Shown here: positions 47,461 to 59,381 of the stretch, in pieces
How positions within the stretch are numbered: the first letter of the stretch is position 1
Layout: each line of letters starts with the position of its first letter
Source: Brasenia schreberi
Taxonomy: Eukaryota; Streptophyta; Magnoliopsida; Nymphaeales; Cabombaceae
NCBI GenBank assembly: GCA_036023115.1
Contig: JAYKKT010000073.1
Coordinates: 10,459,001 to 10,523,000 of the forward strand
DNA: 64,000 nucleotides
Reading direction: 5' to 3'
Position numbers and translations under genes: made by a program
Notes under the pieces: generated by a model
The model's input: only the letters and a program-made list of their open reading frames with translations
What the model was told of the DNA's origin: nothing
Databases searched by the model: none

Positions 47461-49825
47461 TGTAAACACCCAAAATTTAAAATGTTTTCAAAACTCCTAA
47501 ATTTCGAAAGTCAGTTTAAAGCCTTTATAAATGTTTAAATTCAAAAACCCCAACTTTTAAAGTTCAAGTCTTTTTAGGAATGTTCCAAAATAAAGATTTT
47601 AAATTCAAGTTAAAAAACCCATATATTCCAAAACAAATCAGACGAACAGGTGAGACCCAATCTAAATCCGGATCAAGACCAATTCCAAAAAGTGAAGAAA
47701 GGACCGAGTCAAGATCCTATCTGAATAAATCAAGTAAGATATGAAGATTGAAGTCTATCAGAAAAAGATAAAGACTACAGGTGGATTGGGCCAGAAATGT
47801 GGATCAAATCAAACTTCATCCGATGGATCGAGACAATTCAATTTCAAATGCATGGACAAGATTGGATCAATTATCATGGAGGAAATTTAGTTTATGAAAT
47901 TGAATTTGTAAGGCCACGACCAGTTCGTATGATTAAGCCAAAATATCAAGCCCATGTCATGCTTGGCCGGTCAAGAGGAGTGCACCCAAAGTGGGCCGAG
48001 ATCATGATGGATGAACGCAATTCAAATCAGACACATGGACAAGAAAGATCATATTTTATCAAATGACATGGTTTGCAATCAAAGCATCACCAAGAGGTCA
48101 TCATGTGATCGAGCCAAGACAAGCCAAGCTCACACCATCATGGGCCGGCCAAGCCAAAGGAGGCACCCGATTGGACCAAGTCCAAGGCTGATCCAAGTAG
48201 AACCAACTCACATGGGGCTGGTCCATTCCATCATGGAGGAGACCACTTAAATGGGTTTCAAACAAGACATGAAGCTGATCCAACCCGCCCCAAAGAAGAG
48301 ACTAGAACCAGCCCCTTGTCCTATAAATAGGGCCAAGGGGGGGCGGGTTCCATATCTTGCAATACTTTCTATCTTTCATCAATTGGGGGCTACCTAGGGG
48401 AGAGACGGGCTGGGTTTTGGCTGAGAAAAGAGGTGTTGTGCAATCAAAATCGTGGGTTGCAAGAGGCTTAGGAAAGAGGGAAAGAGAGTGGGGTAGTGTT
48501 AGGCTTGAGTGCAAGAGAGTTTGAAGCAAAAAGAAGAAGGGAAGGGTTGGATTCCATTCTTGGAATTCCAGCTGATTGGATGCAAAACCTATAAGTATTT
48601 CATCCTTCATTTTTAAATCCTTTTTTTTTACATTGATTCAATTGAAATGTGGAGCATTGTCTCCCACAACGTTGTAATAGTGATTAGATTTGATGAATTT
48701 CCATTATCTTGGTGAATTTTCACTCACACACACACTCTATGTGTTTGATTATGCGACTCTACCCCAATATACTCTATAAATACTCTATATTCTCTACTCC
48801 CTCTATTCTTAAGCTTATATGAATATTTCCCTTCATTTACTTTCAGCAATTTAAATTCTTGAGTTGTGTTATTGCAATTTCATTTTGGGTGAGTTTACAT
48901 CACGTATGTTCTTAAAAACCTAAAACTGAACTTTCACATCTCTGCATACGTTGCTTGTTATATTTTTAATTCCCGAATCTCTACTTGAATTAATCCAAAA
49001 ATTTTTCCACACATTCTACACACACAAGCCCACTCTTAGTAAAATTTTCATAAATTTTAGGGCCGTGCAGCTACATAATTAAAATTGGGCAAAATCAGGT
49101 TAATACTTGTCCACTTTCTGAACATTCTGTTTTCCTACAATAGAGCTTGGGCTTTCATCTCATAATTATGTTTGTAGGCATCCAAATCAGATGAATTTTG
49201 ATTCATTAGAAAGATGACATCCATAGCTTTTCAGTAATATCAAATTAACCAAATTTGGAACTTAAATCACCGAGATACAGGCTAATCTTTGAGCCTATAT
49301 ATTTCTGTGACAGGATAATTCCAAGTACCTAAGCAGAGGTACTTCCAACATTTAATTCTGCTTCAATACAACTCTAAATCATGATATGTAAAGTGTTACA
49401 GATCCTCCACATTACAGGCTAAATTCTACAAAAAAATTATGATTTTAGGGGGTTTGTAATACACTGAAACTAATTCGGGAAACAAGACCTGAAAACAGAA
49501 CATTCTGTTTTTCAGGACTTGTTTATTTCAAAGCTTTAAATAAAGTGCACTTGTTTCTTCTTTGAAAAACACCACATCTTCACGAGAATTGAAGTCTTTC
49601 ACCTAGAGTATTGAAGTTTCTAAGCGCTTAGGCTAACCTTTGAGCATCGGTTCAAGAATACCTACAGCGAAAAGAGTCCGCTTAGCCACAATCACTAAAA
49701 AGTTAGATTTTATTAAAAATTTGCTAATTTTTGCAAACTAGCTGGCACGCTCGCGCATCGTGTAGATAAGAAATTATCATTTCAAGTCTCTACATAGGCT
49801 TGGCGTGAAAATTTTCGTGTCTACA
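47461..49825 (+). mobile_element. Solo LTR (same family as 461-3608), 2365 bp
   Basis: Starts TGTAAACACCC and ends CGTGTCTACA, with a TATA box at 48321-48330. It is inserted in the C-terminal coding region of the decayed RTE; flanks are ctcct (47456-47460) and ctccc (49826-49830), a 5-bp target duplication with one change. No internal region or second LTR is present. It lacks the long C-rich tract of its relative. Confidence 0.85.
48321..48330 (+). promoter_or_regulatory. LTR TATA box (CTATAAATAG)
   Basis: Identical to the box at 1099-1108 in the sibling LTR. Confidence 0.65.
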
Positions 49826-50031
49826 CTCCCTTAAGAAGATATGAAAAACTAGATTGTGAAAATGTTAAAAAGAGAAAGAGGATGACCACAAAAGTTTTGA
49901 AAAGAAACAATAAAGAATGATCTAGTTTATATTTGAGTTAACTGCTAGCTTGACACATGATAGGGTCCTATGAAAACAAAGAATTTGTGTAGCCGACCCA
50001 TCTAGTATAGAAAAAGGCTTAGTTGTTGTCG
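49826..50031 (+). mobile_element. RTE LINE, decayed, right part and 3' end
   Basis: Continues the copy interrupted at 47460: AAGAAGATATGAAAAACTA, AAAGAAACAATAAAGAATGATCTAG, GTAGCCGACCC-TCTAGTATAG, then AAAAAGGCTTAGTTGTTGTCG as the tail. Confidence 0.85.
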
Positions 50032-50443
50032 TATATATAGAGAGAGGAAGAGAGAGTTTGGGTTGGGTATGGGTTGAATACTTTTTATTTCATACCTATC
50101 ATATACCCTGTCAAAGGCGTTTTCGTGCGTTGGTCTAGTCAGATTTTGTTGGGATCCCATTGGTTGGGAATAATATTCCATCCCTATTAGATTGGGATCG
50201 TCTTTGATTGAACAACTCTTCTTAATAAAATCAAATTAATGTCTCACCACAATACATTGGGTTATATCACATACTTCTAAAGACAAAAACATTGAATAAA
50301 GAAGAGAAGGGACAAATGCACAAAGTCACATGCAAGCATATTTGCAATATCCACTTTGTATATTAGGCATTACTTTTCTAGGAATATATGGAACACTGCA
50401 CTTTTGTAGTTTAATAAAACAATTCCTATACTTGCACATAAAG
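50032..50443. other. Short non-genic stretch
   Basis: A GA-rich start and AT-rich unique sequence; no feature recognised. Confidence 0.4.
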
Positions 50444-50560
50444 TGTGTTAGCTCAAGGGCAAGGTACTGTTATTGTTGGTGGGGAGTTCGACCCCGAGAA
50501 GATGCATGTGTAGATATGTATTAGGCTTGGGTCTTCTCTTGTGACAAAGGAAAAAAAGAT
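50444..50560 (+). mobile_element. SINE (tRNA-derived family) with box A and box B
   Basis: GTTAGCTCAAGGGCAAGG resembles an RNA polymerase III box A and GAGTTCGACCCCG a box B, at tRNA-like spacing. Then come GATGCATGTG, TATTAGGCTTGGGTCTTCTCTTGTGAC and an A-rich tail. The order matches 21776-21924 (-) and 51593-51694. Confidence 0.6.
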
Positions 50561-51592
50561 TCTTGTACTTCTATATTGTAATAAAATCATTAACTCCCTC
50601 TTCTATAATTAATAAATAATTATTAAACATTTAATATCCCTAATTATAGATCTTATGGATTTCCCGGGGTGAGGCGGCCGTTGACCCCGAACATGACGAA
50701 GTCCGCCACAGGGGGTGTCACTTTATTCAAAGATCCACATTTTTAAAGGATTGGCTAATGGGTAGTTGTTAAGTTGGCATCATGTTGGATCTAGCATTAC
50801 CAAATGTAACTTATCTATTCTTGCAAAATCATAGTAGTATTTGTACTAAAATTGGAATTCTAACCATGTTTATAATTAAAGAGGATCCCTCATCCCAAAT
50901 CTAAACTTGTTCAGTCCCTTATATATATATATATTGGATTTTGTCAAGTCACTGATGCTATTCATTTGTATTCGATCATTGTTTTTTCGCAATAACAGTG
51001 TTTTCTTTTTTTTTAAAATCTTTAATACTTATAAAATTATGCTTATACCACAAAAAAAGAATGGCATGAGTGAACATGTCAAAAGTGGGTACGATTCAGT
51101 TTATATATATAGTTTTCTAAGATAAATATCCTTTGTCTTGTCCTTTAACTTATTATTTATCTTAGTTTTGTGATTTTAAGTGAAAAACTAAAAGAGATAT
51201 TAAAGGTGTTTTACATGTAAATAAGTTAACTAGGTTTGATCATTCATGGACATCTTGAATCAGATTTACTTTCGGATGTGAAAATCGATACCCAAATTTG
51301 ACTTTTATCTCTTATGGGAATTTATTTTGGTTATCAAATACTACGAATGCAATTATGATTCGGATTTGAACTCAATGCAGTGACATCCATAGTTATTTGT
51401 AAACTATTTTGAACTTGTAAACCATTTAATTGCAACTTCTTGTTACAAAATCAGGGAACTAAAGATTGGGCCTTTCCTAAAATGGTGTGTCGATCCAAGA
51501 ATTCCAAATTTTTTCCGAAGGACCCGCGAAGTTTCTGAGCAAGCAAGTTGATGCAAAACAACGTAATAGCTCATCCATCTAGAAAGAGAAAA
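50561..51592. other. AT-rich intergenic stretch
   Basis: No gene recognised. Short TA runs occur near 50920 and 51104. The minus-strand open frame 51443-51949 crosses a SINE and the ARO 5' end and looks like chance. Confidence 0.45.
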
Positions 51593-51694
51593 TGGGAGCG
51601 CAACTGGCAGGGCTTGCTGCAGGTTGGTTGTTCGACTCCCGAGGGGCAAGTGTGTGCGCGTTAGGCTTCGGCCTCCATTTGTAACTAAAACCAA
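51593..51694 (+). mobile_element. SINE (tRNA-derived family), upstream of ARO
   Basis: Contains GGTTGTTCGACTCCCGAGG (box B), GTGTGTGCGCGTTAGGCTTC and GGCCTCCATTTGTAAC followed by AAAACCAAAAG. It ends ~190 bp before the ARO ATG, so it is in or next to the former promoter or leader. Confidence 0.6.
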
Positions 51695-51885
51695 AAGAAA
51701 AAAGACAATGTAATAACTCCAGTTCTCTCTCTCTCTCTTCAAAACCCACATCGAACACAGTCGTCTCATCCACTTGGCTGAAGAGAATTCAGCAAGACGA
51801 GAGAGACACGAAATTATTCGCAGTTTCTTGCCAACTACAAGAATCTCCAACACCAGGAAGTGCTTTCCTGTTGTTGCTGTAGTTG

Positions 51886-53266
51886 ATGGGGATGGAGGGC
51901 CAGCAGCAGAAGAAGAAGAAGACTGTAAAAGACATGGTGGACGCTGCACTCTTCCTCACCGAGCACACTCGCAAGGCGGCCGAGGAGGCGGGTTCCTTCA
52001 AGCAAGAATGCTTGGAGGTGGTGCGCCTCGTTGATTCCCTCTCACAGACGCTCTGCTCGGCCGCCTGGCTCCCGTCTGCGAGCGCCCCATGCGCCGCAAT
52101 GTTGCTGAGGTGATCAAGAACCTCGATCGAGCACTCCTACTCGTGCGCAAGTGCTGGCGGAGCAACGTCCTTAAGCGGTTAATCACCATTACCAACGTCT
52201 TGGATTTCCGGCGAGCTTTCGTGCTGCTCGACAACTCCAACGGTGACATGAAGTGGCTCCTTGACGTCTCCAATTCGTCCTCCGGTTGCGCTCTTGGCCT
52301 TCCTCCGATTGACTCTACTGATTCCATTCTTTCGTGGGTTTGGAGCCACATTGCGCTAGTTCAGAACGGCGCAATGGAGGACCGAGTCGACGCTGCCAAC
52401 GGTCTCGCTTCGCTTGCTAAGGATAATGCCAGGAATGGGAAAATCATCGTTGAGGAAGGTGGTGTCGCTCCGCTTCTGAAATTGTTGGGAGATGGTAGCG
52501 GTCTTCCCGACTCCCAGCTCGCCGCGGTGAGGGCTATCGCTAGTTTGGCATCGGATGTCGAGAGTAGCGCAAATTTCCGAGGAACGTGCGGTCCCGGCGA
52601 TAGTTCAGTGCCTTTCCGGCTCGCCCCCGGAGGTGGCAGCGTCATTAGTGGCGGAGATGGCCTTGCACGACCCCTTAACGAGGGAGGACTTTGAGGGGGA
52701 GAACGCCATTCGGACGCTGGTGTCTGTTCTCTCCTCGGCGAATATGGAAGATGTCAGCGTCTCGAAGCCCACCAACATGCATCCTTTGGTCAAGTCGAGA
52801 AGTAGGGTAAGCAAGGTGGCGTCAGGAAGGCGACCGGCGGCGGCGAACTTGGAGCAGGTGGATCCCGCGGTGCGGCCGGAATTGTTGGTCAATTTGTCGA
52901 GAGCAATATGGATGCTCGCAAAGGGAAGTGTTGCCAACAGCCGAAGGATCACGGAGACCAGTGGGTTGATGTGTCTGGCCAAGATCATCGAGAAGGAGCA
53001 AGGCGACTTGCAGTACAATTGCTTGATGGCTGTCAGCGAGATTACCGCTGCCGCCGAGACGAATGCCGACCTCCGACGGGCCGCATTCAAGACGAATTTC
53101 TCCGCTGCCAAGGCGGTGGTCGACAAGCTCATCAAATTGGCCCAAAAAGGCACCCCATTCCGGCAATAAGATCGATAGGCTACCTGTCTTGGACCTTCCC
53201 GGCAAGAGAAACTCGGCTTCTTAGCCCTCTTGCTGACAAATTGTTTCATAAGGTTACGGGGGTGGT
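51886..53266 (+). pseudogene. ARO: ARMADILLO REPEAT ONLY (ARO)-like gene, 5' part, three frameshifts
   Basis: ARO proteins consist of armadillo repeats and, in Arabidopsis, act in polar tip growth of pollen tubes and root hairs. The ATG at 51886 opens MGMEGQQQKKKKTVKDMVDA; EEAGSFKQECLE follows, matching the ARO N-terminus. Frame changes occur near 52055 (before GRLAPVCERPMRR), near 52560 (from RAIASLASDVE to RVAQISEERAVPAIVQCLSG) and near 53165 (before PAIRSIGYLSWTFPARETR). Between them the armadillo text is well kept: GVAPLLKLLGDGS, ENAIRTLVSVLSS, NLSRAIWMLAKGS and LQYNCLMAVSEIT. The sequence stops at HKVTGVV, exactly where Copia copy 3 begins, and resumes at 59382. I saw no in-frame nonsense codon between the frameshifts. 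AROs are normally intronless and ~600-670 residues; the two parts here sum to ~570 codons. Confidence 0.88.
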
Positions 53267-53505
53267 TGTTGGGACGAAGATTTACGCGGAGGTTCGTTGT
53301 CGGATGATAACGGGCTAAAAAACAGGTTTCTCACGTCACGCAAGTGAGATGGGAGAAAGGGAAAATGATGATAGAATGAATTTTACAACTTCCCACGTAC
53401 GGCTTTTCGTTACAAGCCATTTTTCATTTATTAATGTAACAGGTACGTTTTGTGTAGGTAACGTTTCCACATGTACAGTTCATAAGGGCTACAATTTGGG
53501 TTATA
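53267..53505 (-). repeat. Copia copy 3, 3' LTR (shortened)
   Basis: Lacks the central ~120 bp present in the other LTR (about 59170-59280). On the element's strand it starts TATAACCC, the usual TG having decayed, after a purine stretch AAGTGAAAAA. Confidence 0.75.
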
Positions 53506-53699
53506 TTTTTCACTTAACTATTTAAGTCGAGTAATCTGAGATACTCGATTTTATAGAGTTTTTCAAGTCATGTCATCCATGATTATTGTTGCAATCATTA
53601 CCCATTGTATGATTTCTTACCTCCATAACAATCACTTTTAATCTAAATTCATGTTCTAAACATGCTTTGAGAAAAGATCCTTTGTTATACCTTTTGTCA

Positions 53700-56600
53700 A
53701 GGGGTTTGCTAACATATCATCAGTTTGGCATATATGAGATGGATATTCTTTTTTTCATAACCATATCATAAACATAGTAGTATTTAACCATTATATTCTT
53801 GCTTTTAGAATTATCAATTTCACTCTTAATCAAAGTAATTATTTCATTGTTGTCACAATAAATGATAATTAACTCGTTGGTTATATCCAGCTTCAAATCA
53901 TGTATGAAGCGGCTTATACAAACGACACTTGTTGCAGCCATATAACAAGCCATATACTCAGCCTCTTGTTTATGTAACGCTATACAACCCTATTTCTTAC
54001 ATGCCCAAAAAACAACTCCACCTCCAAATAAGAATATTTGTGTAAGGGTTCAATAATATGTCATCTACATATAACGATAAGATGACAAAGTAGCTTAATT
54101 ATTCCAGACATATACACAATGGTCAAGTTCATTAGCCACAAACCCAAGTTCTATAATAGCACTTTGAAAAGTCAAATACCATTGACGAGGTGATTATTTA
54201 AGGCCATATAGAGATTTTTTTAACCTATATACTTTATCTTCTTACCCTTCAACTATGTATCCAAGGTTGTTACATATATATGATTTCATCTAAATCTCCA
54301 TTTGAAAAGTCATTCTTTACATCTAACTGATGTAAATTCAAATCATAGTATGTTGAGATTGTCATGATTACCTTATAGATACATATTTCACAAGAGGAGA
54401 ATATGTCCCAACATAATTTGTCCCTCCTTTTGTGAAAATCTTTTTGTAATCAACCTCACCTTAAACTTATTGATATATCCATCGATTTATATTTCTTTTT
54501 CAGAACTCATTTACAACTTATAGTTTTCTTTCCTTTTGGCAAATCAATCAATTCCTATACTTGGTTTTTCTTAATAGATTCAATTTCCTCATTCATATCC
54601 TTTTTATAGTCTGACAATTTAGATGAGTCAATAGTTTGTTAATATGTTAAGTTATTAGTTAGCTCATTTAAATTCACTGAATTATAAACTTTCTCTATAA
54701 GGTAAGTGTGATAATCTTTAAGTAGGGCGGTGTCATCCTAGGTCTTTTATGTCTACTTAAAGTTTTGGTTTTATTAGGAAGATCATTTATAGGTTCAAAT
54801 GATGATGGATCTAGATATATTAGATCATTAACACATTCATATCATTCTCAAGGATGGCATTCTTAGTGTCCTTTAAGAATTCAGTAACCTTGTTTTCTAT
54901 TACTCCATGTTACTTATGATAAAACTCATATTCTTTAGGATATCCAATAAATATACTTCATAAGGAAATACTATTTATCTTATCTATAGACTGATAAAGG
55001 ATCTTCACATGAGCAATAGATCTTACCTTTTAAGATGGCATAGATTTGGTTTTCTTCCAAACCACATCTCATATGGTGTAGAAAATATAAGTTTACAAGG
55101 TACCTTGTTGAGTATATAAATACTTATACTTACCGCTTCTTTCCAAAATATCTTTTAAAGAGAAACATCTATTAACATAGATCTTGTCATATTCAGTAAA
55201 GTCTTGTTATATCTTTCTATTACAATATTATGTTGAGGCATCTTGGCATTGTATTTTGCTTTGCAATACCTAAGTCTTTACAGAATTCTAAAAAATCTGC
55301 AGAGGTGTATTCTCCATCTCTATTCGATCTCAAGACTTTGATTGTATGTACCAGTTAATTTTTAATTTCCTACTTATATTCTTTGAATACTTCAAGTCCC
55401 TCAAATTTATATGCTAAGAGATATATGTGTGTATATATATATTGAGTAATAATCGATAAAGATTATAAAATAAACCTTTTTTCAATATAATCTTACTCTA
55501 AAATGTCAACATAAATCAATATAAATGATTTTCAACAGAGTTGTTACCCTTAGTATTTCCTTACAAAATGCTTTCTTTGTTATTTTCCCTTGTGTATAGG
55601 CTTCACACTTACTAAAAATGTTTTCTCAAAATTCTAGCAATAAGTCAAAGTCGAATAACTTCCTTAACTTTTTTAGACTTATATGTCATAGGGGTTTATG
55701 TCATACATTCACATCAACATAAAAGGCACTAGCAATATAAGCATAAAAATCATCATTTGTATTCAATTTGAACAATCCTTGTTTAACATCGAACAATCTA
55801 GAAAAGGTTATCCTTTCATGCTTCTCCACAGTTACCACGATAAACCTGACTTCAAAATCCTTCTTAACTAAGGGAGTGACCGAAACCAAATTGCATCTTA
55901 TTGATGATATAATTAATACATTAGTCAGTATAATTGGTATGCCTTGTACATATATTACGAAGGATCCAACTCTGAGAACATCTAGATATGTCTTGTACAT
56001 ATCATCATCCAATCCTTGTTATTTCTCATATATACTCGATGTTCTCCTAACTTGTATTCCTTTAGGTCTATAGCTCATTCCTTTCTATTTAAGATATGTC
56101 TTGTTGCTCCTTAATCAATCCACCAACTAGATATTGGGTGGTCCATGTAAAGGCATTCAGAAACTATATATATTATATCCTACTTCTTTGATTAACCGCA
56201 TTGTTGGGTGTTTCTAGCACCAGTCTTCTTGTTGATGTATTCTCTCTTGTAGTCCCTATTTTTCTACAATTGAAGCACTATTTGAGAAGCGATTTCTTAA
56301 AGTTTAACCACCTTTCTTGTTATTTTTGTGAAACTTCTTATTTGGTTTATTCTTTCTTTGGTTTGGTATGGAGCTTGACCTTATCTCATCTTGAGATACT
56401 ATCAATCCGTTCTTCTTATTTCTATTCATGTATTCTTGTTCAATTGGTAGTTTAAGGGGGTAACTAATAAAGGTTTGGTTCAGCTCCTAATCCAAGGGTT
56501 GTGACAACCATGTTTCATGATGGAGGGAAGACTTTTTAAGATAGTAAATATTTGCATACCCTCAGGGATGACTGATTTTGCTACACGTAAGTCTATTGTC

Positions 56601-56980
56601 ATTACTAACATTTTGTTCACATGTTCTAATACATTATCTCCTTATTTCATTTTATAAGATTTATACTTGTAGTAATAGTTGAACATGTAACTTTATTGTA
56701 GTATCATATTTAGTTGTTATAAAATCAAATAGCTCTTTGGCGGTCTCGTATTTTTTTAATATCCTAATGAAGTCATCCTCCATATATGTTAGAACATAGT
56801 TTACACCTTCAAATGTAAGTGCCAACGGGATACGTCTTTTCCACGTTTGAAAATTTAGACTCTTTAGCTTTTTTGTTTTCCCAACTCCAATACAGAAACT
56901 CTAGAGAACATTTTTTATTTGTTTGGCAAAAATAATAATAAGACAGTCTAAAAAAAGAAACCACCAACATCCAACACAAA
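53700..56980 (-). pseudogene. Copia copy 3 gag-pol remnant
   Basis: Minus-strand pieces in Copia order: a protease-integrase linker segment (56012-55701) with GIPIILTNVLIISSIRCNLV and EKHERITFSRLFDVKQGLFK; integrase and reverse transcriptase pieces between 55650 and 54050; RNase H (53953-53720) with YMAATSVVCISRFIHDLKLD and IIIYCDNNEIITLIKSE. Stops and frameshifts are numerous. Confidence 0.8.
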
Positions 56981-57177
56981 TATTAGATAATGAATAGTTG
57001 ACCACTGAAACACAATTTACAAAATATCCAAGTACTGAACTGAAAATATCTCTACATACTTAAAAGTAATTTCAATTTATACTTATGTATTAGTTTGAAA
57101 ATACTCTTAATTTGATCATGTTATTTCATAATCAACCTAAGGACAAACTATAATTTTTTCCTTATATCCTGCCACTA

Positions 57178-58143
57178 GAACAAGGGAGACATTCAGAATT
57201 GTACAAATTATCGAGGTATCAAGTTAATAAGCCAATCTATGAAATTGTGGGAAAGAATTATCGAACGTAGTTTAAGACAAGTATCGAATACAACAGAGAA
57301 CCAATTTGGATTCATCCGAGGCATATCTACTGTTGAATTGATTGACCTTTTGAGACGTCTTATGGAACATTTTAAAGCAAAAGAGAATGACTTTCACATG
57401 ATATTTATTGATCTAAAAAAAGCTTACGATAGGATACTGAGGGAGGTTCTTTGGAAAACCTTGGAAAAAAGAGGTATCCCATTGACATACATAAACCTTA
57501 TAAGAGACATGTACGATGATTCAAAAACATGTGTGAGGACTCATAAAGGAATGACAGACTTCATTGAAGTTAATATTGGGTTACACCAAGGATCAACTTT
57601 AAGTCCATACTTATTTATAATGGTGATAGATGAGCTAACAAAACATATTCAAGATGAGGTACCTTGGTGTATGTTATTTGCAGATGACATTGTGTTAGTT
57701 GAGGAGTCTCGGGAAAAAGTTAATAGAAAATTGGAACTATGGAGAGAAACATTAGAAAGCAAAGGCCTCCGACTTAGCAAAACAAAGACAGAATATATGG
57801 AATGTAAGTTTGATCATTTGCTTACTTCAAAAGATCGTATACATAATGAGGTTATTAGAATCAAATTAGGAGTGGCACCAATAGAGGATAAAATGTATGA
57901 AAAACTAAGAAACTAAAGAAGATCAAAAAAAGAACCTTTAAGAAGGTATGAAAAACTAAATTTGGAAAGTCTTAAAAGATGTAGAGGACGATCACAAAAG
58001 TGTTGGAAAGAAACAATAAAGAATGATCTAGCTTATTGTGAGTTAACTGCTAACATGGCACATGATAGGGCTCTATGGAAACAAAGAATCTATGTAGCTG
58101 ACCCCGTCTAGTATGGGAAAAGGCTTAGTTGTTCTTGTTGTTG
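57178..58143 (+). mobile_element. RTE LINE, 5'-truncated, in the Copia copy 3 leader
   Basis: Flanked by a perfect 13-bp target duplication, TATCCTGCCACTA (57165-57177 and 58144-58156). It starts at the codons for NKGDIQN of the reverse transcriptase and ends with a TTG-rich tail. It lies opposite to the Copia element. This is a typical 5'-truncated LINE insertion. Confidence 0.93.
57239..57916 (+). pseudogene. RTE reverse transcriptase fragment, 225 codons open
   Basis: Contains [46 protein letters not shown] and [13 protein letters not shown], with the FADD box intact. After KFDHLLTSKD a deletion of over 300 bp, relative to 15562-18827, joins to RIHNEVIRIKLGV. Truncated at the 5' end, so it has no endonuclease and no promoter of its own. 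Confidence 0.88.
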
Positions 58144-58156
58144 TATCCTGCCACTA

Positions 58157-59010
58157 TAATTTCAAAAAAGAATTTAGGGATAAACCATGAATTTTACCTG
58201 CCTATCCATTTTTATAATTTTTCAAAAAGATGCAAGGCAGAATAGTAAAATGACATACGGTTTTTTTGTAAAATTTACGACTGATCGAGGGTAGGACAAG
58301 AATTTTTCTCCTGAGTCTGAATATATATTTTTTCTTAAAGATAGAGATAATAATGTCTTTTTATACACTAACAAACCTGTGAAATTACACTCATTTAAAG
58401 GCAACAGTGTAATTTTACAAGTCGGTATTTCATAATTTTCAAAAACTGCTAGAAAACAATTTTGTCTTTTAATGGCAAAACCATCTTTTTACTTTAAAAT
58501 ATCTAAACATTTTCGTAATTTCATTAGTGAAACTTTTGTAAAAATAATAGTGGTCAAGGGCAAAATTGACTTTTCAATTCACTACCCGAGGGGTTTTTTT
58601 CAAAATCGCGGTTTTCGAACCTTCGAGTAGAGAGAGATAGGAAAATGGCAGGGAAAGAGAGAGAGGGAGACAGAGGGAGAGAGAGGTGAAGAGAGGTACA
58701 ACGGGAGAGAAAGATGGAGAAGAAGAGGAGGGCTCCCCGCTCCGCTGCTCCAATGTTCTGCCTTTCGGCTTCTTTGATCGCCTTTAGGCATCTCTGTTCT
58801 TCGCCTTTGGGCCTCTGTTTTCCACCTTTGGGCTTATTTGTTCTCCGCCTTTGAACCTCTCTGCTTATATCGGCCTGCCTCAGCCTTTCTCGACATGTTT
58901 TGTTCTTTTTTCTGGAAAAAATGTCCAACGACCTCTTTGTTGTGCCCTATATATTTTTTTTTGGTGTGTTATATTGTTTTACTTGTTGTTGTAGGTTCCA
59001 GATGAACTAG
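58157..59010 (-). other. Copia copy 3 leader, upper part
   Basis: Untranslated leader between the primer binding site and the RTE insertion. On the minus strand it shows recurring AAATTAC ... TTTTGCC phrases and a purine/pyrimidine-rich block (58620-58700). The frame 58554-58928 (-) lacks a known family and is low in complexity. Confidence 0.55.
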
Positions 59011-59023
59011 GACTTGATACAAA
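59011..59023 (-). promoter_or_regulatory. Degenerate primer binding site of Copia copy 3
   Basis: On the minus strand TTTGTATCAAGTC follows the LTR end (CCCAACA) and resembles TTGGTATCAGAGC. Confidence 0.6.
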
Positions 59024-59381
59024 TGTTGGGATGAAGATCTACGCGAAGGTTCGTTACCGACAACGTCAGTGATGAAGAGGAATGATGAACAGACCAAAAA
59101 CAGGTTCCTCACTTAAGTGAGATCGGAGGAAGGAAAGAAGATGATGGATGGATTTCACGGTTTCCTAGCTTTCCTAGGGAAGATTCTTTTTCTTTCTCGA
59201 TGAATCGCATGTTTTCTGTATTTGATGTACAATATAGAGAGTGAATCTGACTTCATCTTTCCTATATTTCATGTCTGAGTTTTCAGTTACAAGCCATTTT
59301 TTATTTTATTAATGTAACACATTAGTTCATGTAGCGTTTCCACAAATTTACAGTCGAGAATGACTACAATTTGGCGTTACA
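59024..59381 (-). repeat. Copia copy 3, 5' LTR
   Basis: A 358-bp LTR. On the element's strand it starts TGTAACGCCAAATTGTAG and ends CCCAACA. The TG...CA ends are intact here. Confidence 0.8.

Larger units (their letters stand above)
53267..59381 (-). mobile_element. Copia LTR retrotransposon, copy 3, inserted in ARO
   Basis: LTRs at 53267-53505 and 59024-59381 share TGTTGGGA-GAAGAT-TACGCG-AGGTTCGTT, AACAGGTT-CTCAC and GTTACAAGCCATTTTT. A primer binding site (59011-59023), a ~2-kb leader (with an RTE insertion), gag, protease, integrase, reverse transcriptase and RNase H remnants run on the minus strand. RNase H is close to copy 1, so the family is the same. The LTRs differ at many positions and one is ~120 bp shorter, so the insertion is old. 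Flanks gtggt and gaagc do not match as a target duplication. Confidence 0.88.

Noticed and set aside
47797..48250. Open frames of 79-89 codons
   Set aside because: Within the second solo LTR; no motifs and no matching frame in the first LTR.
50444..50500. A free-standing tRNA gene
   Set aside because: Box A and box B are present, but I could not fold a full cloverleaf or find an acceptor stem; SINE-type 3' sequence and an A tail follow, and related copies exist.
51443..51949. 168-codon minus-strand open frame
   Set aside because: It crosses a SINE, a CT-rich stretch and the ARO 5' end antisense, and has no recognisable domain.
52605..53249. 214-codon minus-strand open frame
   Set aside because: Antisense shadow of the G+C-rich ARO coding sequence, which has clear armadillo-repeat homology on the plus strand.
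58554..58928. 124-codon minus-strand frame
   Set aside because: Low-complexity frame in the Copia copy 3 leader; no family recognised and no matching frame seen in the other two copies.
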